Below are positions 34,455 through 48,480 of a stretch of 64,000 bases of DNA, piece by piece; position 1 is the first letter of the stretch, and each line of letters opens with the position of its first letter. The stretch spans positions 8,742,001 to 8,806,000 of the forward strand of contig JASJZC010000007.1 in NCBI GenBank assembly GCA_037178855.1, written 5' to 3'. The stretch is from Oscheius sp. JU75 (taxonomy: Eukaryota > Nematoda > Chromadorea > Rhabditida > Rhabditidae). Below the pieces are notes generated by a model that had not been told where the DNA came from, did not search any database, and saw nothing but the letters and a program-made list of their open reading frames with translations. The position numbers were made by a program, and so were the translations under genes.

Positions 34455-36730
34455 TTCTGAAACAATTTGTGTTTGTGGAGAATCGGGCGGGAAAGCACGA
34501 AGAGAAAGAGAGAGGTCAGCGAAGTCAAAGAAAGGCTTGACAGTGTGCCGGAACGGTGCAAACGGGCGGCAATGCAATGTAATCGGCTCATGTAACAATT
34601 TCAACAGCTGTCTGTGCTACATTGCAAAAAAGTTTTTGGTTATAATGCGATTTAAAAAAGGACTAACAGAAAAAGAAAAACAGCTCTTCAAGTTCAATTC
34701 AAAATATTAGTTTAGAAGATAGGAATCGGTTAAACATTTTGATTCTAATGTCAAGAGATTTTTAAATATGGCCTAAAGCAGGTTTTCTCAAATGCGCGGA
34801 ATGCGAAGATTCCCATTATTTATTGTTATCGGAGTCATAATCGAAGGCATAGTTCAAATTCCAAGACTTCCTAGACATCGACCGGAAACATGTGTGTAAT
34901 AAAAAGCCCACAATGTTGAACGTTGTTTCGAAAACGCTGGAGCAGCTGCTCCGGCAGCGTGAGGCAAAACCGCCTGGCAAAAGTTAAACAGAACACCACG
35001 CATGTCCTGGTATATTATTTGCTAGCGGTAAGACGGCCGGTTGAAGTTTGTAACCTTCATGAATCAGCTTAAAACAGACAGCCAGAAGGAAGCAAGTGAC
35101 GATAAAGGAAATTTTTGAAGGCTCTGTTTGTTTGAGAGATACGTGAGCCCTTGTCCACACATATTGCGGGCTGCAAACAGCCACGTCAAGAAAGTTACTA
35201 GCAATGACCGCTGCTTTCGTGTGTAAAATTGGAAAGGCCTTTGTTGTCTAATGGCTATTAGGCATTGTAATAAGTGCGGAAGAAGTGATAGGAGGAAAAG
35301 ATCGGCAAAATGAATGTTCCTAAGAGTGTAAAAATGAAACATATCACTGAATATAGACTGTTTGTGGGAGCCAAGACGTCGATCACTCTCTTATCGACAT
35401 TGTAATTTACATTTTTGTGCACGGTTTATAGAACATCTCGGAACTTGATTGAAATCTGAGTTTCAAACATTTCAAAACAAGTCCGAAAATCTTCTCTTAT
35501 CACTCATTCGAATCGATAAAGGACTGCCCGAACAAAATGACGTCTGACGCGACACAACCAAAAACGTCTGGAAAACGGGCTTGATAAGGGTGTGGTTGTG
35601 GAAGTGTGGAGAATAGAATGTTCTTTGGCGGACAGGAGGGGGACACCCTGGGCGTGGCTCGACCTTGACGCGCGCTAGCCCAGGACGATTTCACGAGAAA
35701 ATTCGAGAGTGAAGCGGAAACAATGAGTGGCGGGGGAGGGCTATGAGTTTTGGTCGGCGACCCTCCGACGAAACAGTTCATGTCTGGGCGAGACGCAGAC
35801 CACACAGCTGTTCGTTTTGAAAGAGAGAGTGAGCTGAAAGAAATGCGGAATCGAAATGGTATTGCTGACTAACTGGTACACTAAGCGCACAACATAAAAA
35901 GAAGTTATCATTTTGAAAGTGTCTTGCCGCGGCAGACCATTGACAAGAACCATAGGCAGACATGACGACTCGAAATGTTAAAAAGAACAGGGAAATACTT
36001 TTCATATTCATCCACAAAGGTTGCTTGGACAGGAGAGTAGGAAGCGGTTAAAGCCCAACCATACAGCTGTATTACTCATCGCTAGTAGCATAGTCTCGGC
36101 TATATGTGGCCGTTTTCTGCGGATGAGACCCTCTTTAGCCTAATAAAAGCTCTTATAAACATTCGGACATACGAGACCCTCGGCACAAGATCATTGATGG
36201 AACAGGGAGAACTGAGATTATGGGATGAAACGTCTTTTTTTTGCTTCAGCATTGAACAATTGACTGTAATTCAAAACACACAGAAAAATGTATTCAAAAC
36301 AAGAAATCTGTACTTTCGTAACCCTTAAAAACTCTAAACAGCATTACAAAGTGCTGGAGCACAAACTACGGCACACCCTTCCTGGAAAAATCACGTGTTT
36401 TCCATGACTTTGCCTAGATTCTATGGCTCATTCTAATATTTCGTCTCCTGAAATGAGCACGTGTCTGCTACGAATGTCTTTCTTATCTGCAAAGAACTCC
36501 TTAACGGCCAAAGAGTCCATATACTCGCTTAAAAGACAGCCTGGTGTTTCTTTTTTCCTTTTGCTATGAGTCTTTTTAATGAGTCTAATATGTTCAAATG
36601 TAATCCGATTTGAAAAGTTCCCACCTGTATCCTCTGTCAAATCTTTTTAGCGTACCGACCGGTTAAGTAGAAAGCATCCCCTGTACTGCCTCGCATAGTT
36701 ATATCGCTTTTTAAATTTTGATTTCAGGGT
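34455..36730. other. 2.3 kb intergenic region upstream of alpha-amylase
   Basis: No multi-exon gene could be built. It holds the 35-codon candidate at 34792-34899, a 14-bp palindrome GGAGCAGCTGCTCC near 34940 and scattered short frames. The part near 36700 probably contains amylase promoter elements; the amylase start is preceded by a GATTTCAG acceptor. Confidence 0.45.
34792..34899 (+). CDS. candidate 35-residue secreted peptide
   Basis: The frame reads MRGMRRFPLFIVIGVIIEG, then IVQIPRLPRHRPETCV. This is a signal-anchor-like N-terminus followed by a basic Pro/Arg segment. There is no second exon that must be joined and no recognised family. It may be chance. Confidence 0.2.
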   Translation: MRGMRRFPLFIVIGVIIEGIVQIPRLPRHRPETCV

Positions 36731-39775
<3,045 letters not shown>

Positions 39776-39844
39776 GGCAAGGACCTGCCTCTGTATAAAC
39801 TTCTTTTTGGCTGTATCTGTGCTTTTCTCCGTCTCTTTTAGCGT

Positions 39845-39885
39845 TTTGCGCGGAAATCAGATAGACCTTATCTGATCCCCGCAAA
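39845..39885. other. extended hairpin 70 nt after the amylase stop
   Basis: Inner arms ATCAGATA and TATCTGAT pair around GACCT, and outer arms TTTGCG and CGCAAA pair with a small internal loop. It could act in the 3' UTR or be incidental. Confidence 0.55.
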
Positions 39886-41428
39886 GCAAGCAGCGAACAG
39901 AATACTGAAAAACAGAGAAATCAGTGTCTTGTTTTCTTGTAAGATTCAGGATTCCGGCCAGTGGGTGGGGTAGTGATTACGATGTTTTGATCAAGCTGTA
40001 AACAAAAACCGGATGATATGAAGGCAGTGGTAAAGATGTCTGCCACGGTCTGGGCCAGCGTTTTGACAGAAAATGACCCTAATGAACTCGTGTCACTCTT
40101 TTGTCTCTCTCACGTCTTAAGGATATCATTCTTTCGAGCGGTCTGCCAGACCTAAACTCGTTCTATTAGGATGGCTACATCTCGCTCTATCTCGATTACA
40201 CTCAGCCTTCTCTTTGGAGTGCGCCTCCCTATTTTACGCGTTGCGCAACCGTGGCCTAAGATTGACCTCAATCTCATACTCAACCTTTTTCCAGACAACT
40301 TGAAACCTCCGTTTCGGTCACCGATAGAATATTGCCTCATACAATTTTCACTGACACTCGTCCAATTCGATATCGATTCACTTTCTCCCTTATATGGCAA
40401 CAACTTTTATGTTTTCTCCTTCGCCTTATCCCAATCACTGATCAGGTCGTCTCTTTGGCTAATATCCGCAACGGCCTTTGGCAATCCCGTTTCGCCCAGA
40501 TGCCCAAACTATTCTTCCGTTGCCCGCAGCTGTCACACATTGGTTTTCCGCTTCCTTCTTCCTCAATCCGCGATCGTTTTCTTTTTCACGAGAAAAGGGC
40601 TAGTACACTCGATTTTGGCATGTTTTTGAAGCAATGAGGAAGTTGAAGGATAGTATTCTTATCTTTGAGACCTGTTAGGAAGCTGTTTTTCCTACTCTTC
40701 TAGAGTTTGACTGCGGATGCATTGTTGTAGTGAGATCACGAAGGCACATATTTGGATTTTTCTAGTCTGCTGTTTGGGAGATGATCAAAGCTGGATAGTG
40801 CAGCTCAATTCGTATCTTTATATTGTTTTTACTTCTGATTGGTTACTTCTTGCTAAATTTGAAACTTTCCAGAGTCAGTTTAGAGCTCAGCTATGTTTTA
40901 GTTTACAGTACACATTTAGGTACGATTTGGCTATACCAAAAGTAGACATGACCTACCAAAGTGTCGAAAAGTGACTGAGTCGCAATTTTTTAACTTTCTG
41001 CCGTGGTTTGGTGAAAATCCTGAACATTTGTCACCTGCTGACTAATGTGGCCACCCAGTGGTTCCACTCTTGTTGCCCACCTGATATGTCATATATGTCT
41101 TCGTTTGATTTATCAGCTATAAACCTGTCTGATGTCCATCGCTTTCCTCTGCCCTTTTTTAATCACAGTGTCTGTCTTTGCTACTTTGGGGGGAGGGGGA
41201 AGAAAACGTGTTCGAGTTTTGCTAAAGATGCTCTAATCACATCCTTATCGCCCATTCCCACCCAACTGCGACTTGGTTTTCCGACGAATTCGACTGCGCT
41301 TTCTGCCATAAGTGTGTCGCCAAACCTGTCCCTCTGGTCAGAAAGCACGTCAAAAGGGATAAGATGACTCTCGCTTCTTGGCACACTGTCATCGGCTCAA
41401 AGCATCGTTTTACAGAGCGAGCCATCCG
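39886..41428. other. intergenic region, pyrimidine-rich
   Basis: Between amylase and the proline-rich gene. A 152-codon + frame at 40171-40629 opens with a signal-peptide-like MATSRSISITLSLLFGVRLP, but a second + frame is open over most of the same bases (40332-40637), and the composition is T/C-rich. I do not call either as a gene. Confidence 0.4.
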
Positions 41429-43092
41429 ATGCGACGGCTCCTTCTCCTTCTTGTAACCGTCTGGGGTACTGCCGCATTAGCTCGGGTATTCCTTTTATGA
41501 CCCAAGAATAATTTGATTTAGGTATTCCGAGACCCCTCACATTACAAAAGTCACAACTTTGCTTCGTCATACAGTTCTAGACGAATCCTTCGAAGTCCGG
41601 GCTCTTTTGCCAGGTCACGGGTCTTTAGAAATGTTGTAGTTAATGCAAATGGTAAGGAAAGTTTGTCTTATTCAAATATAGCAAGATTCTTCATCTGTAC
41701 TAGACGAGCCAAGGTCAAGGGCTCAAGGAAGATTTTATAAACGAGCACAAGCAGTTCCTATCCATGATCCGACGCAGCAGCCAGCAAAAGGTTCATTTTA
41801 AATTTCCTGAATGATTTTCTATTTTCAGACGCTGTCCACGTTACTGCCTATAGTTACGATGAAGAAAAGCATCATGAAAAAAAGTTAGTGGAAGATACTA
41901 TGACAATGGTTGAGGCGAATGAGGTATTCGTTAAACATCATAAAACAATCACCCTTTTCAGTTTGCTCGCGGTTTGGAAAGGACGACAATTTCTGTGAAA
42001 AACGAAGAAACTACGACTACCCCTATCCCTACCACGTCTCCAGTATTTTCATTCACTACTAAGACTTCTACCAAACCGGAATTCCAACAGCCACCGGCTG
42101 CCTTTGTTCAATCATTCCAGCCACCCCAACCTGCTCCAGTTTTCAAACAGTCCACAGGCTCTAGAACTTTTGCTCAAACTGTACAGGCTGGAGGGCCGTT
42201 AAGTGGAGTGAGTGTTCAACTTTAATTTCAAATTTCACCATTCTCTATCATCTCGACTACCGCTTAAAGTTTTTGTCAGTCCTATGAGGCTAGAGACCCT
42301 TCTATTTTGGTTGTTGCTTGGCTCTAGTAGTACTGGTCTAAATTGAATATACAAAAAAATAATATAGTTTGTGTCAGTTGCAACTTGAGAAGGCGAAAAC
42401 GTCCAGCTAACAAAATTGTGTCAAATAGCAGGCTGCAACATTTTGAAAGGTCCCATATTCCAAATGAATAACTTTTCCAGATGATTCCTCGACCAGCCAT
42501 GGGCTTTAACGGCTTCGCTGTACCAGGTCAACCGCAGCCGTTTGTCGGCTTCATTCCTCCCGTTCCTGCTATTCCCGCAAGGATAGGCTTACCACCTGAT
42601 CCTCTGGTTCCGCCACTTGGTATCCCACCCCAACCACCCATCAACGGAGCGGCTGTAGTCGCACCTAACTTTACTCCGCCTACGATCCCGGCAAATCAGG
42701 TACAAGATCGAAACAATGAAAAACTGTGTGTAGCTTCCACGTGTTCCTGGAGGTACCGGAGGTGTACCTCAGCCTACAAATGGATCGCCACGGACTGATG
42801 GTCGATTTGAAGTGATCAATCAACAGTCGGCTAATTCATCTCTAGAACAATTAGGCTGCGGGTTTGACTGGTTGACCAATACGTGCAAGGACTACTTCAA
42901 CATTGGATGGTACTTAATTCAATTGCATTAAAAGAATTGAAAAACTTTAGGTGCGGTCGATGTCACGACTTTGGAAACATATTCCTACACGATTGCAAAT
43001 GTATCCAACCATTGGTGCCACTTCCACCACGACCGACACCCCCGACACAATCGCCTCATCGGACACCTGCTTTTATGAGATACATCTTCTAG
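41429..43092 (+). CDS. secreted proline-rich protein with a short cysteine motif
   Basis: Eight exons joined by mostly 36-52 nt introns; the last-but-one intron is 41 nt. The start MRRLLLLLVTVWGTAALA is a signal peptide. Then come a basic Ser/Arg region (SSYSSRRILRSPGSFARSR), a Thr/Pro-rich stretch (ETTTTPIPTTSPVFSFTT), a proline-rich block (FVQSFQPPQPAPVFKQ; IPPVPAIPARIGLPPDPLVP; PQPPINGAAVVAP) and near the C-terminus a compact cysteine segment (GCGFDWLTNTCKDYFNIGW, then CGRCHDFGNIFLHDCKC), ending with another PPRPTPP tail. It looks like a structural or cuticle-type secreted protein. No known domain recognised; lineage-specific is likely. Confidence 0.7.
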
Positions 43093-43715
43093 AAGAATTG
43101 TTGACTGTTGCCTCTTTTAATTAGGTGAACTAATGCTCAGTGTCGTACCCACTTATTTATTTTTTGTACATTTCTTACGGTGCTTTCAACCGCATTCTTG
43201 TCTGATCTCGTGTCGCAATGAAATTCTACCAGTGAAATTCTTTTGTAACTGTGACATGGCCAGTTTGATCACGGATTCGAAGATGAACTGACCACTTTTT
43301 TGTCACGCTGTGCAGGAAGGAAGAGAAACAATAGAGAATCCGGATACGACAACTCAATATCTGCGTATTCGCGAAGTCTTTGACCGAGCCGTAGTGAATA
43401 ATCTGTCGGGATGAACCGACGAAAGAGGAATGGCAAGCGGAGTGCTCGATACGAAAGTTCACGGAAAGGGAGTTTTTCCGGAATGAAAGGAAGAGTGATC
43501 GACTTGAATTACTAACTATGTTTATCCGCTATGATAAAGCAACAAAATACGACGAAAGAGAATGGCCAGAAACGACAGCTCTGGGCATTACAACAACGAG
43601 TGAGCAAAAAGAGAGACATAAGGCGAGAAAATTAGGCGTTAGCAAGAAAATGCGTACGCAATTGGGTTACAGTGCGAGAAGTGGAGGGAATTACGAAACA
43701 AAGAATTAGCGGGGA
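43093..43715. other. intergenic stretch
   Basis: Frames on both strands are short and inconsistent. It includes the 3' UTR of the proline-rich gene. No repeats or RNA genes seen. Confidence 0.4.
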
Positions 43716-44022
43716 TTACATGCCGCCATTCCTACTGTTTTCGGAAGATTTATTTGCTGCATCGCGGACTTTGACGTTCAGATTTTGAGGGTTTTGTCTT
43801 AGAATGTAGGCTCCATTGAAGTGTTGAACCACAAGGATGCCTAAGATATAAAGAATTAAGAAACTGTTTGCCTGAAGCTGCAAATTTAGTGTTGACAGGG
43901 AGAAACAATCATGCAGGGTCAGCAGATTGACAGAGACAACTAGAATGACATAAATTGAGACGCATATGCTCTGGTATTGGCAGAGAGTATCGTAGACAGG
44001 CTGTTGCTGATGCTTATATAAT
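43716..44022 (-). CDS. candidate exon of a small two-pass membrane protein
   Basis: After a TTGTTTCAG acceptor the frame is open for about 102 codons to TAA at 43716. It reads LYKHQQQPVYDTLCQYQSI, then a hydrophobic CVSIYVILVVSVNLLTL, a polar loop, a second hydrophobic SFLILYILGILVVQHF, and a basic/polar tail ending NSRNGGM. That is two predicted membrane helices. A first exon was not found. It could be the end of the upstream cysteine-rich gene in an alternative transcript. Family not recognised. Confidence 0.35.
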
Positions 44023-44070
44023 CTGAAACAAGACATTGGCAGAGGGTTATCAAGAGAAAATGATAAAAAT

Positions 44071-44076
44071 TTTATT
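44071..44076 (-). terminator. polyadenylation signal (minus strand)
   Basis: AATAAA on the minus strand, 16 nt after the TGA of the cysteine-rich exon. Confidence 0.5.
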
Positions 44077-44091
44077 TGCAAGACAAGCAGA

Positions 44092-44337
44092 TCACATCAA
44101 GACTATCTGTCTTTTCTGCCTTCTCCAGTACGATTTACCAAACACAGAGTACTGTATAACATCTGAAAATGCGAATCAGATGCCCTGACTTGACAAATTT
44201 ACGATGTTTTGTGCTCCTGGCACAGCAGAATGCGTAGGGAGACCCGTTTCTGTAGGCACAATACTCATCCCTGTTGCAGACATCCGAATGGTACAGGCTC
44301 CCGCATTGATCCTTCCTGAAGACACATCGATTTGTTG
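44092..44337 (-). CDS. cysteine-rich secreted-type domain (3' exons only)
   Basis: The exon following an ACAAGCAG acceptor encodes WVATNRCVFRKDQCGSLYHS, then DVCNRDEYCAYRNGSPYAF and CCA. The C..C..C..C..CC spacing resembles small WAP/lustrin/EB-like secreted modules. A 40-nt intron (GTAAAT..TTTTCAG) leads to a basic tail SYWRRQKRQIVLM and TGA. AATAAA follows at 44071-44076 on this strand. The signal-peptide exon was not found between here and troponin T. Confidence 0.45.
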
Positions 44338-44594
44338 CCACCCACTGCTTGTTTTAGCGCCGTGGCATGTCTACAATCCAAGGAGGATATCTCGGAGACT
44401 CCTGGAAACGAAGTGGCAGCCGAGCGCAAGCAAATAGTGCTCGAGGCGCGCCACTCTTCAGAGAGAGAGCTCCTCCTACGCCATAGCGCGCTCCGACATC
44501 CATTCGCTCCTTGTGTCCTCATTAACACCCTTCATTTTTTGTTCCAGTTTTCGATGTCAACTTTCAGGGTAGTTCTTTTCCATTAGCAGCCAGC

Positions 44595-46021
44595 ATGTCC
44601 GACGAGGAGGAATAGTAAGTTTTGGTTTTGTTTCAAGTTGATTGAAATGTTTGTAGCTACGAGGAAGAAGAGGAGGTGGAAGAGGAGGAAGAGGTAGAAG
44701 AGGCTGAAGAAGAGAAGGAGGAAGAGGCTGAAGAGTGAGTGGAATAGCAACTGTCCAAACTTTTCCTTTTTAGGCAGGAGGAGGATCTCAATGAAGCTGA
44801 GCAGGCCATGCTAGCTGCCAAGCAGCGTCACGATGCCGACGATGGTGACAAACTCCAAGACTACGAGGACAAGAGAAACGAGGAGCGTTCCAAGGAAGAC
44901 GAGGAGATCCGCAAACTGAAGGAGAAGCAGGAGAAGCGTCGTTTGGAGCGTGAGAAGGAGGAGCGCGAGATGGCCGAGAGAAAGAGGCTCGAGGAGGAAC
45001 GTCGTAGAGAGGAAGAAGAGGCTCGTCGCGCCAAGCAGGAAGAGGAGAAGCGTAAGAGGGAGGAAGAGAAGGCCAAGAAGCAGGCAGCCCTTATGGGAAG
45101 CTTTGCCCAAGGTGAGGGAGGACGCAACTTTACTCTGCCCAGTAAGGCTAACAACCAGGGAGACAAGTTCGGTAACATTGTGCAGGCTAAGCAGGAAATG
45201 GGCATGACCAAGGAACAGCAGGAGGAGACCAAGAAGGTGAAACTTTGGGAGAAATGAAAAACCGAGTTGTTCAGGCCTTCCTCGCCAAAGTCAAGGAGAC
45301 GATCCAGATGCTCTCCGAAATTGCTTCTTCTGAGCTGAAGCAGAAGATCAAGGAGATCCACCAGCGTATTTGCAAGCTCGAGACTGACAAGTACGATCTG
45401 GAGAAGCGCCATGAGCGTCAGGAATACGATGTGAGATTGGTCCCTATCCCCAAAATATAGAAGCCTTCTAGCTGAGAGAGCTGAACGAGCGTCAGCGTCA
45501 AGTTGCCAGAAACAATGCTCTGAAGTCTGGAGTCGATCCCAACGACGCCGCTGGCAGACATCCCGTAAGTCTCTTTTTTTCCACATCTAATTCAGTTCTC
45601 GGAAGCGGGACACACGATTTTTCGCGCGCGCCAGTTATGTGCTTTGTTTACATTACACCATCGCGTGGCGGTGGTGGAAAAACTGTCCACTGCTTGTAGA
45701 TTTTACAGCGTAACATTTTAACAGAAAGCCCTCACTGGAATGTTTTCAGCCCAAGATCCAAGTCTTCTCCAAGTACGACCGTCAAATTGACAGACGTAAC
45801 TTCAAGGAGCGCCGTAACGTCTACGAGACGGTATTTTGGGTTGAGAATGTTGTACATGGTATTCTCAGATGGTTGCTTACCCCGTCTTCCCTGGACTCCC
45901 TCCCCCTCCCGCGGTGTACGAGAAAGTCATCGCCAAGTACGCCCACGAGATCCAGGAGGAAGAGGACGCCAAGTACTCTGCCGGATACGAGGTCGAAGAG
46001 GAAGAGGAGGAGGAAGAGTGA
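44595..46021 (+). CDS. troponin T
   Basis: Tropomyosin-binding subunit of the troponin complex in striated muscle thin filaments. A tiny first exon (MSDEEEY, 20 nt) is followed by an acidic N-terminus of Glu repeats, then a long charged coiled coil (EEIRKLKEKQEKRRLEREKE; EEERRREEEEARRAKQEEEK). The troponin-I/T coiled coil is QKIKEIHQRICKLETDKYDL, followed by RELNERQRQVARNNALKSG, and the C-terminus has FSKYDRQIDRRNFKERRNVY and a poly-Glu tail. Two 38-nt introns are needed to keep frame (45237-45274 and one before MVAYPVFPG). The poly-Glu C-terminal tail is common in invertebrate troponin T. AATAAA at 46096 lies 7 nt from the stop of the convergent gene. Family assignment is firm. Confidence 0.93.
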
Positions 46022-46095
46022 ACCCAAAACTCTCTTCCCCAAACTCTCTCATAAATCGTATCTTTCCATAAGTCTTTTTACGCAGTGCAATATTG

Positions 46096-46101
46096 AATAA
46101 A
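46096..46101 (+). terminator. polyadenylation signal of troponin T
   Basis: AATAAA 75 nt after the troponin T stop and 1 nt before the stop codon of the opposing gene, so the transcript probably ends within that gene's coding sequence. Confidence 0.7.
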
Positions 46102-46102
46102 C

Positions 46103-47136
46103 TCACGAAAAGATCAAAGCGACGTCCTTTTCCATAGCGGCAGAGAAGCCAGGCATACACGTTAGTCTGTAGGTCATCTTGAGGTTGGCTGAAAATGAAA
46201 CATTTTGCGGAATGTTAACAACGATACGGAAATGAGCGTCCATGCACTCTTTCTGGCTCCTGTAGGTCTTCTCAAAAGTCTCTTTGGTGAATCCAGGGGT
46301 GCTACACGTTCTTCGGCGGCTCAAACAAGCCATTCCAGTTACTGGATACCACTGAAACCCTGTTTTAACTTGTCAGATTGTATATTTTACCTCAATATCC
46401 CCTCGGTTACCGTCGAGGTTACAATCTTTGGGTGTGGGAATGGGTGCTGGAGTGATCATTCGCTTAGTCATGATAAAGTTTCGACCTCCCAGACCGGTGA
46501 AATTGAACAGGCCACCAGCTAAAATGGAACTTTAAGTTTTAAAGATGCTTACTTGGTCCATTTCCAACGAAAGCCGACTCCTTGCAACAATACCCAAAGC
46601 CTTCATGTGTGTGACAAACTTCATCCTTCTCACAAATCTCGGAATTGAACATTCCCTGACAGAGAGCAGAGGAAAAGATGTAAGGAACCTCATCGCCCTG
46701 GAAAAGGTATCAAAAAGAGTGCATCCACTCACATTTGTTCTTTTGTACGTGGCCAGGCTGTGGCCGGGAGTGCAGTACAACTTGTACGACTTCCACATTC
46801 TTACTGGAAAAGCGGTAGGCAATGAGGAAATAGACATACCCATGTTCTGAATAGTGCACTCTTCCTCAGTTTCATACAGTTTGTAGTCAATTTTGAGGTT
46901 GTTGATGCATCCGGTTGGTAAAGAAAAGCAGGTCCATTCAGATGGGTCGAAGTAGTACTGAAAGTTTCAAAATAGTTGTTTCTGACAATTGTCGATTGGT
47001 TTCTTTGAGTCGAAAGTTTTAACTCTAAAGTAGCACAGGAACTGCTTTGTTGTTTCAAGTGGTCAGCTATAGAGACATTGACCAAAACAAGAAAAAAGAG
47101 AAGCAAGATAGGAAGAGCATGGATTAACAGGGACAT
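46103..47136 (-). CDS. secreted Kunitz-like / lustrin-type cysteine-rich protein
   Basis: Starts MSLLIHALPILLLFFLVLV, a strong signal peptide. A first Kunitz-like module follows (SCATLELKLS, then YYFDPSEWTCFSLPTGC and YKLYETEEEC), needing a 29-nt intron at 46958-46986. Next is a lustrin-type cysteine module (CTPGHSLATYK; CQGMFNSEICEKDEVC; THEGFGYCCKESAF), a linker (RNFIMTKRMITPAPIPTPKD) and a second Kunitz-like module (WYPVTGMACLSRRRTC; FEKTYRSQKECMDAH) with the tail TYRLTCMPGFSAAMEKD. Both Kunitz-like modules lack canonical cysteines, so protease inhibition is doubtful. Multi-domain Kunitz/lustrin secreted proteins are abundant in nematodes. Convergent and overlapping with troponin T. Confidence 0.7.
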
Positions 47137-48480
47137 GATGAGAGTACACAAGTTTCAAGGCTGGGTTGAAATAATAACAAAGACGAGAGAAATGTACAAA
47201 GATGTATAGGTTGTTTGTGGTTGACGTGCTTACGTTGCTTTATAGAACAAATATAAGTTTCCTAATGAAGAGAGACAATGGCTGTCCTTACACAAACACT
47301 TACCTGAACAGTTGTTCGTTTGGTTTCAGCATTACTGCACTTTTCTGTTGAACTCAATCTGATAGAAAACAAGAGGACAAAGCCTGAATAGAAATCTTTT
47401 AATCTGAATAATGGAACCCTACCAAGGAGAAGTCGTCGTGACAGCATTGGATAAGACTGTAGTGGCATGAGGGTGAGAGGCCACTCCCCCTCTGTGCCGG
47501 CCTAGTTTGGTTTGCCTCGCAATGACCTGTTCAAACTGCCTTTCTCGTGTGAGTAAAATCTAATAGGAGCGTATTGAAGAAGTGTCATTCAGTTGAGAAC
47601 GGAGAATATGATGGTCTGATTGAAATTAAAGTTTATTACTCTCTGTCACGGGTCGAAGAGATCAAATCATCTAAAAAGAACTGTCTGGAATTTATTGTCG
47701 TTGATATTGCCTCCAACTCCCTCCATTTTGTCGCCCTGCTATGGTCAGCACTAATAGAGGGAGAGGCCTAGGTCGACTCTGGTCTTTAATGCCAGGACAC
47801 GGAATTCCTCACGGCGCCCTAGTCACCCTATAAACCTTGAGAGGGCTTGTAAAATCGCAACAGTTACCAACTAGCACGGCATTTTTTAATGAAGGGCAGA
47901 CAGATTTCTCCTCTCTTAGATAGTGAGAACGTTTTCTGCTACACGAGGTCATCCGAGGGCACCCGGTTCTTTGCTCCCTTTCAACTGTTCAGGAACTCAA
48001 GTATTCGTTCAGGTCATAGTTGAAGGTTGAGAAAATACGAGGAAGTGATTTTCCAGCAGAACAGACATGTCGGTAGCTTGTTCAGCTAGCGATACGGTAC
48101 GGTAGAGACACTGTACATCCAAAGAAACAGAACGCAATATGGCCGTTTAGCTATAGCGTCGATTTCGCAGAAACTTGGCAGATTTTCGGTGACATGTGAG
48201 AGGTAATAACATAGGCTCACGAGAAAGTACGGGGGGAGCTTTCACTGACTGAACAACCAACTAATTGTTCAGCTACAGAGAAGATACATGCGAGTCTTTC
48301 AGATATGATACGCGTATAAATCGGTTTAGGTACCGTGTCATAATTCAGCGTGTTGCCAGACCCAGACAGACATAGTGCAACTTCCAGAGCGGATACGATC
48401 TTTATATTTCATGAAAAACATGAATTATATACATGAAGAGCTTCTGTGCACAGCTATTATTTATTAGCAGCCGAGGGAAT
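47137..48480. other. intergenic region, no gene seen
   Basis: Short frames on both strands lack splice-site pairing. It contains the 5' flank of the Kunitz/lustrin gene and the 3' end of globin. Confidence 0.5.
48460..48465 (-). terminator. polyadenylation signal of globin (minus strand)
   Basis: AATAAA 15 nt after the globin TAA stop. Confidence 0.65.

Noticed and set aside
34938-34955. Palindrome GGAGCAGCTGCTCC
   Set aside because: Short; likely chance or an E-box, and no second feature supports it.
44861-45586. 241-codon minus-strand frame, Leu/Ser-rich
   Set aside because: Shadow of the Glu/Lys/Arg-rich troponin T coding sequence.
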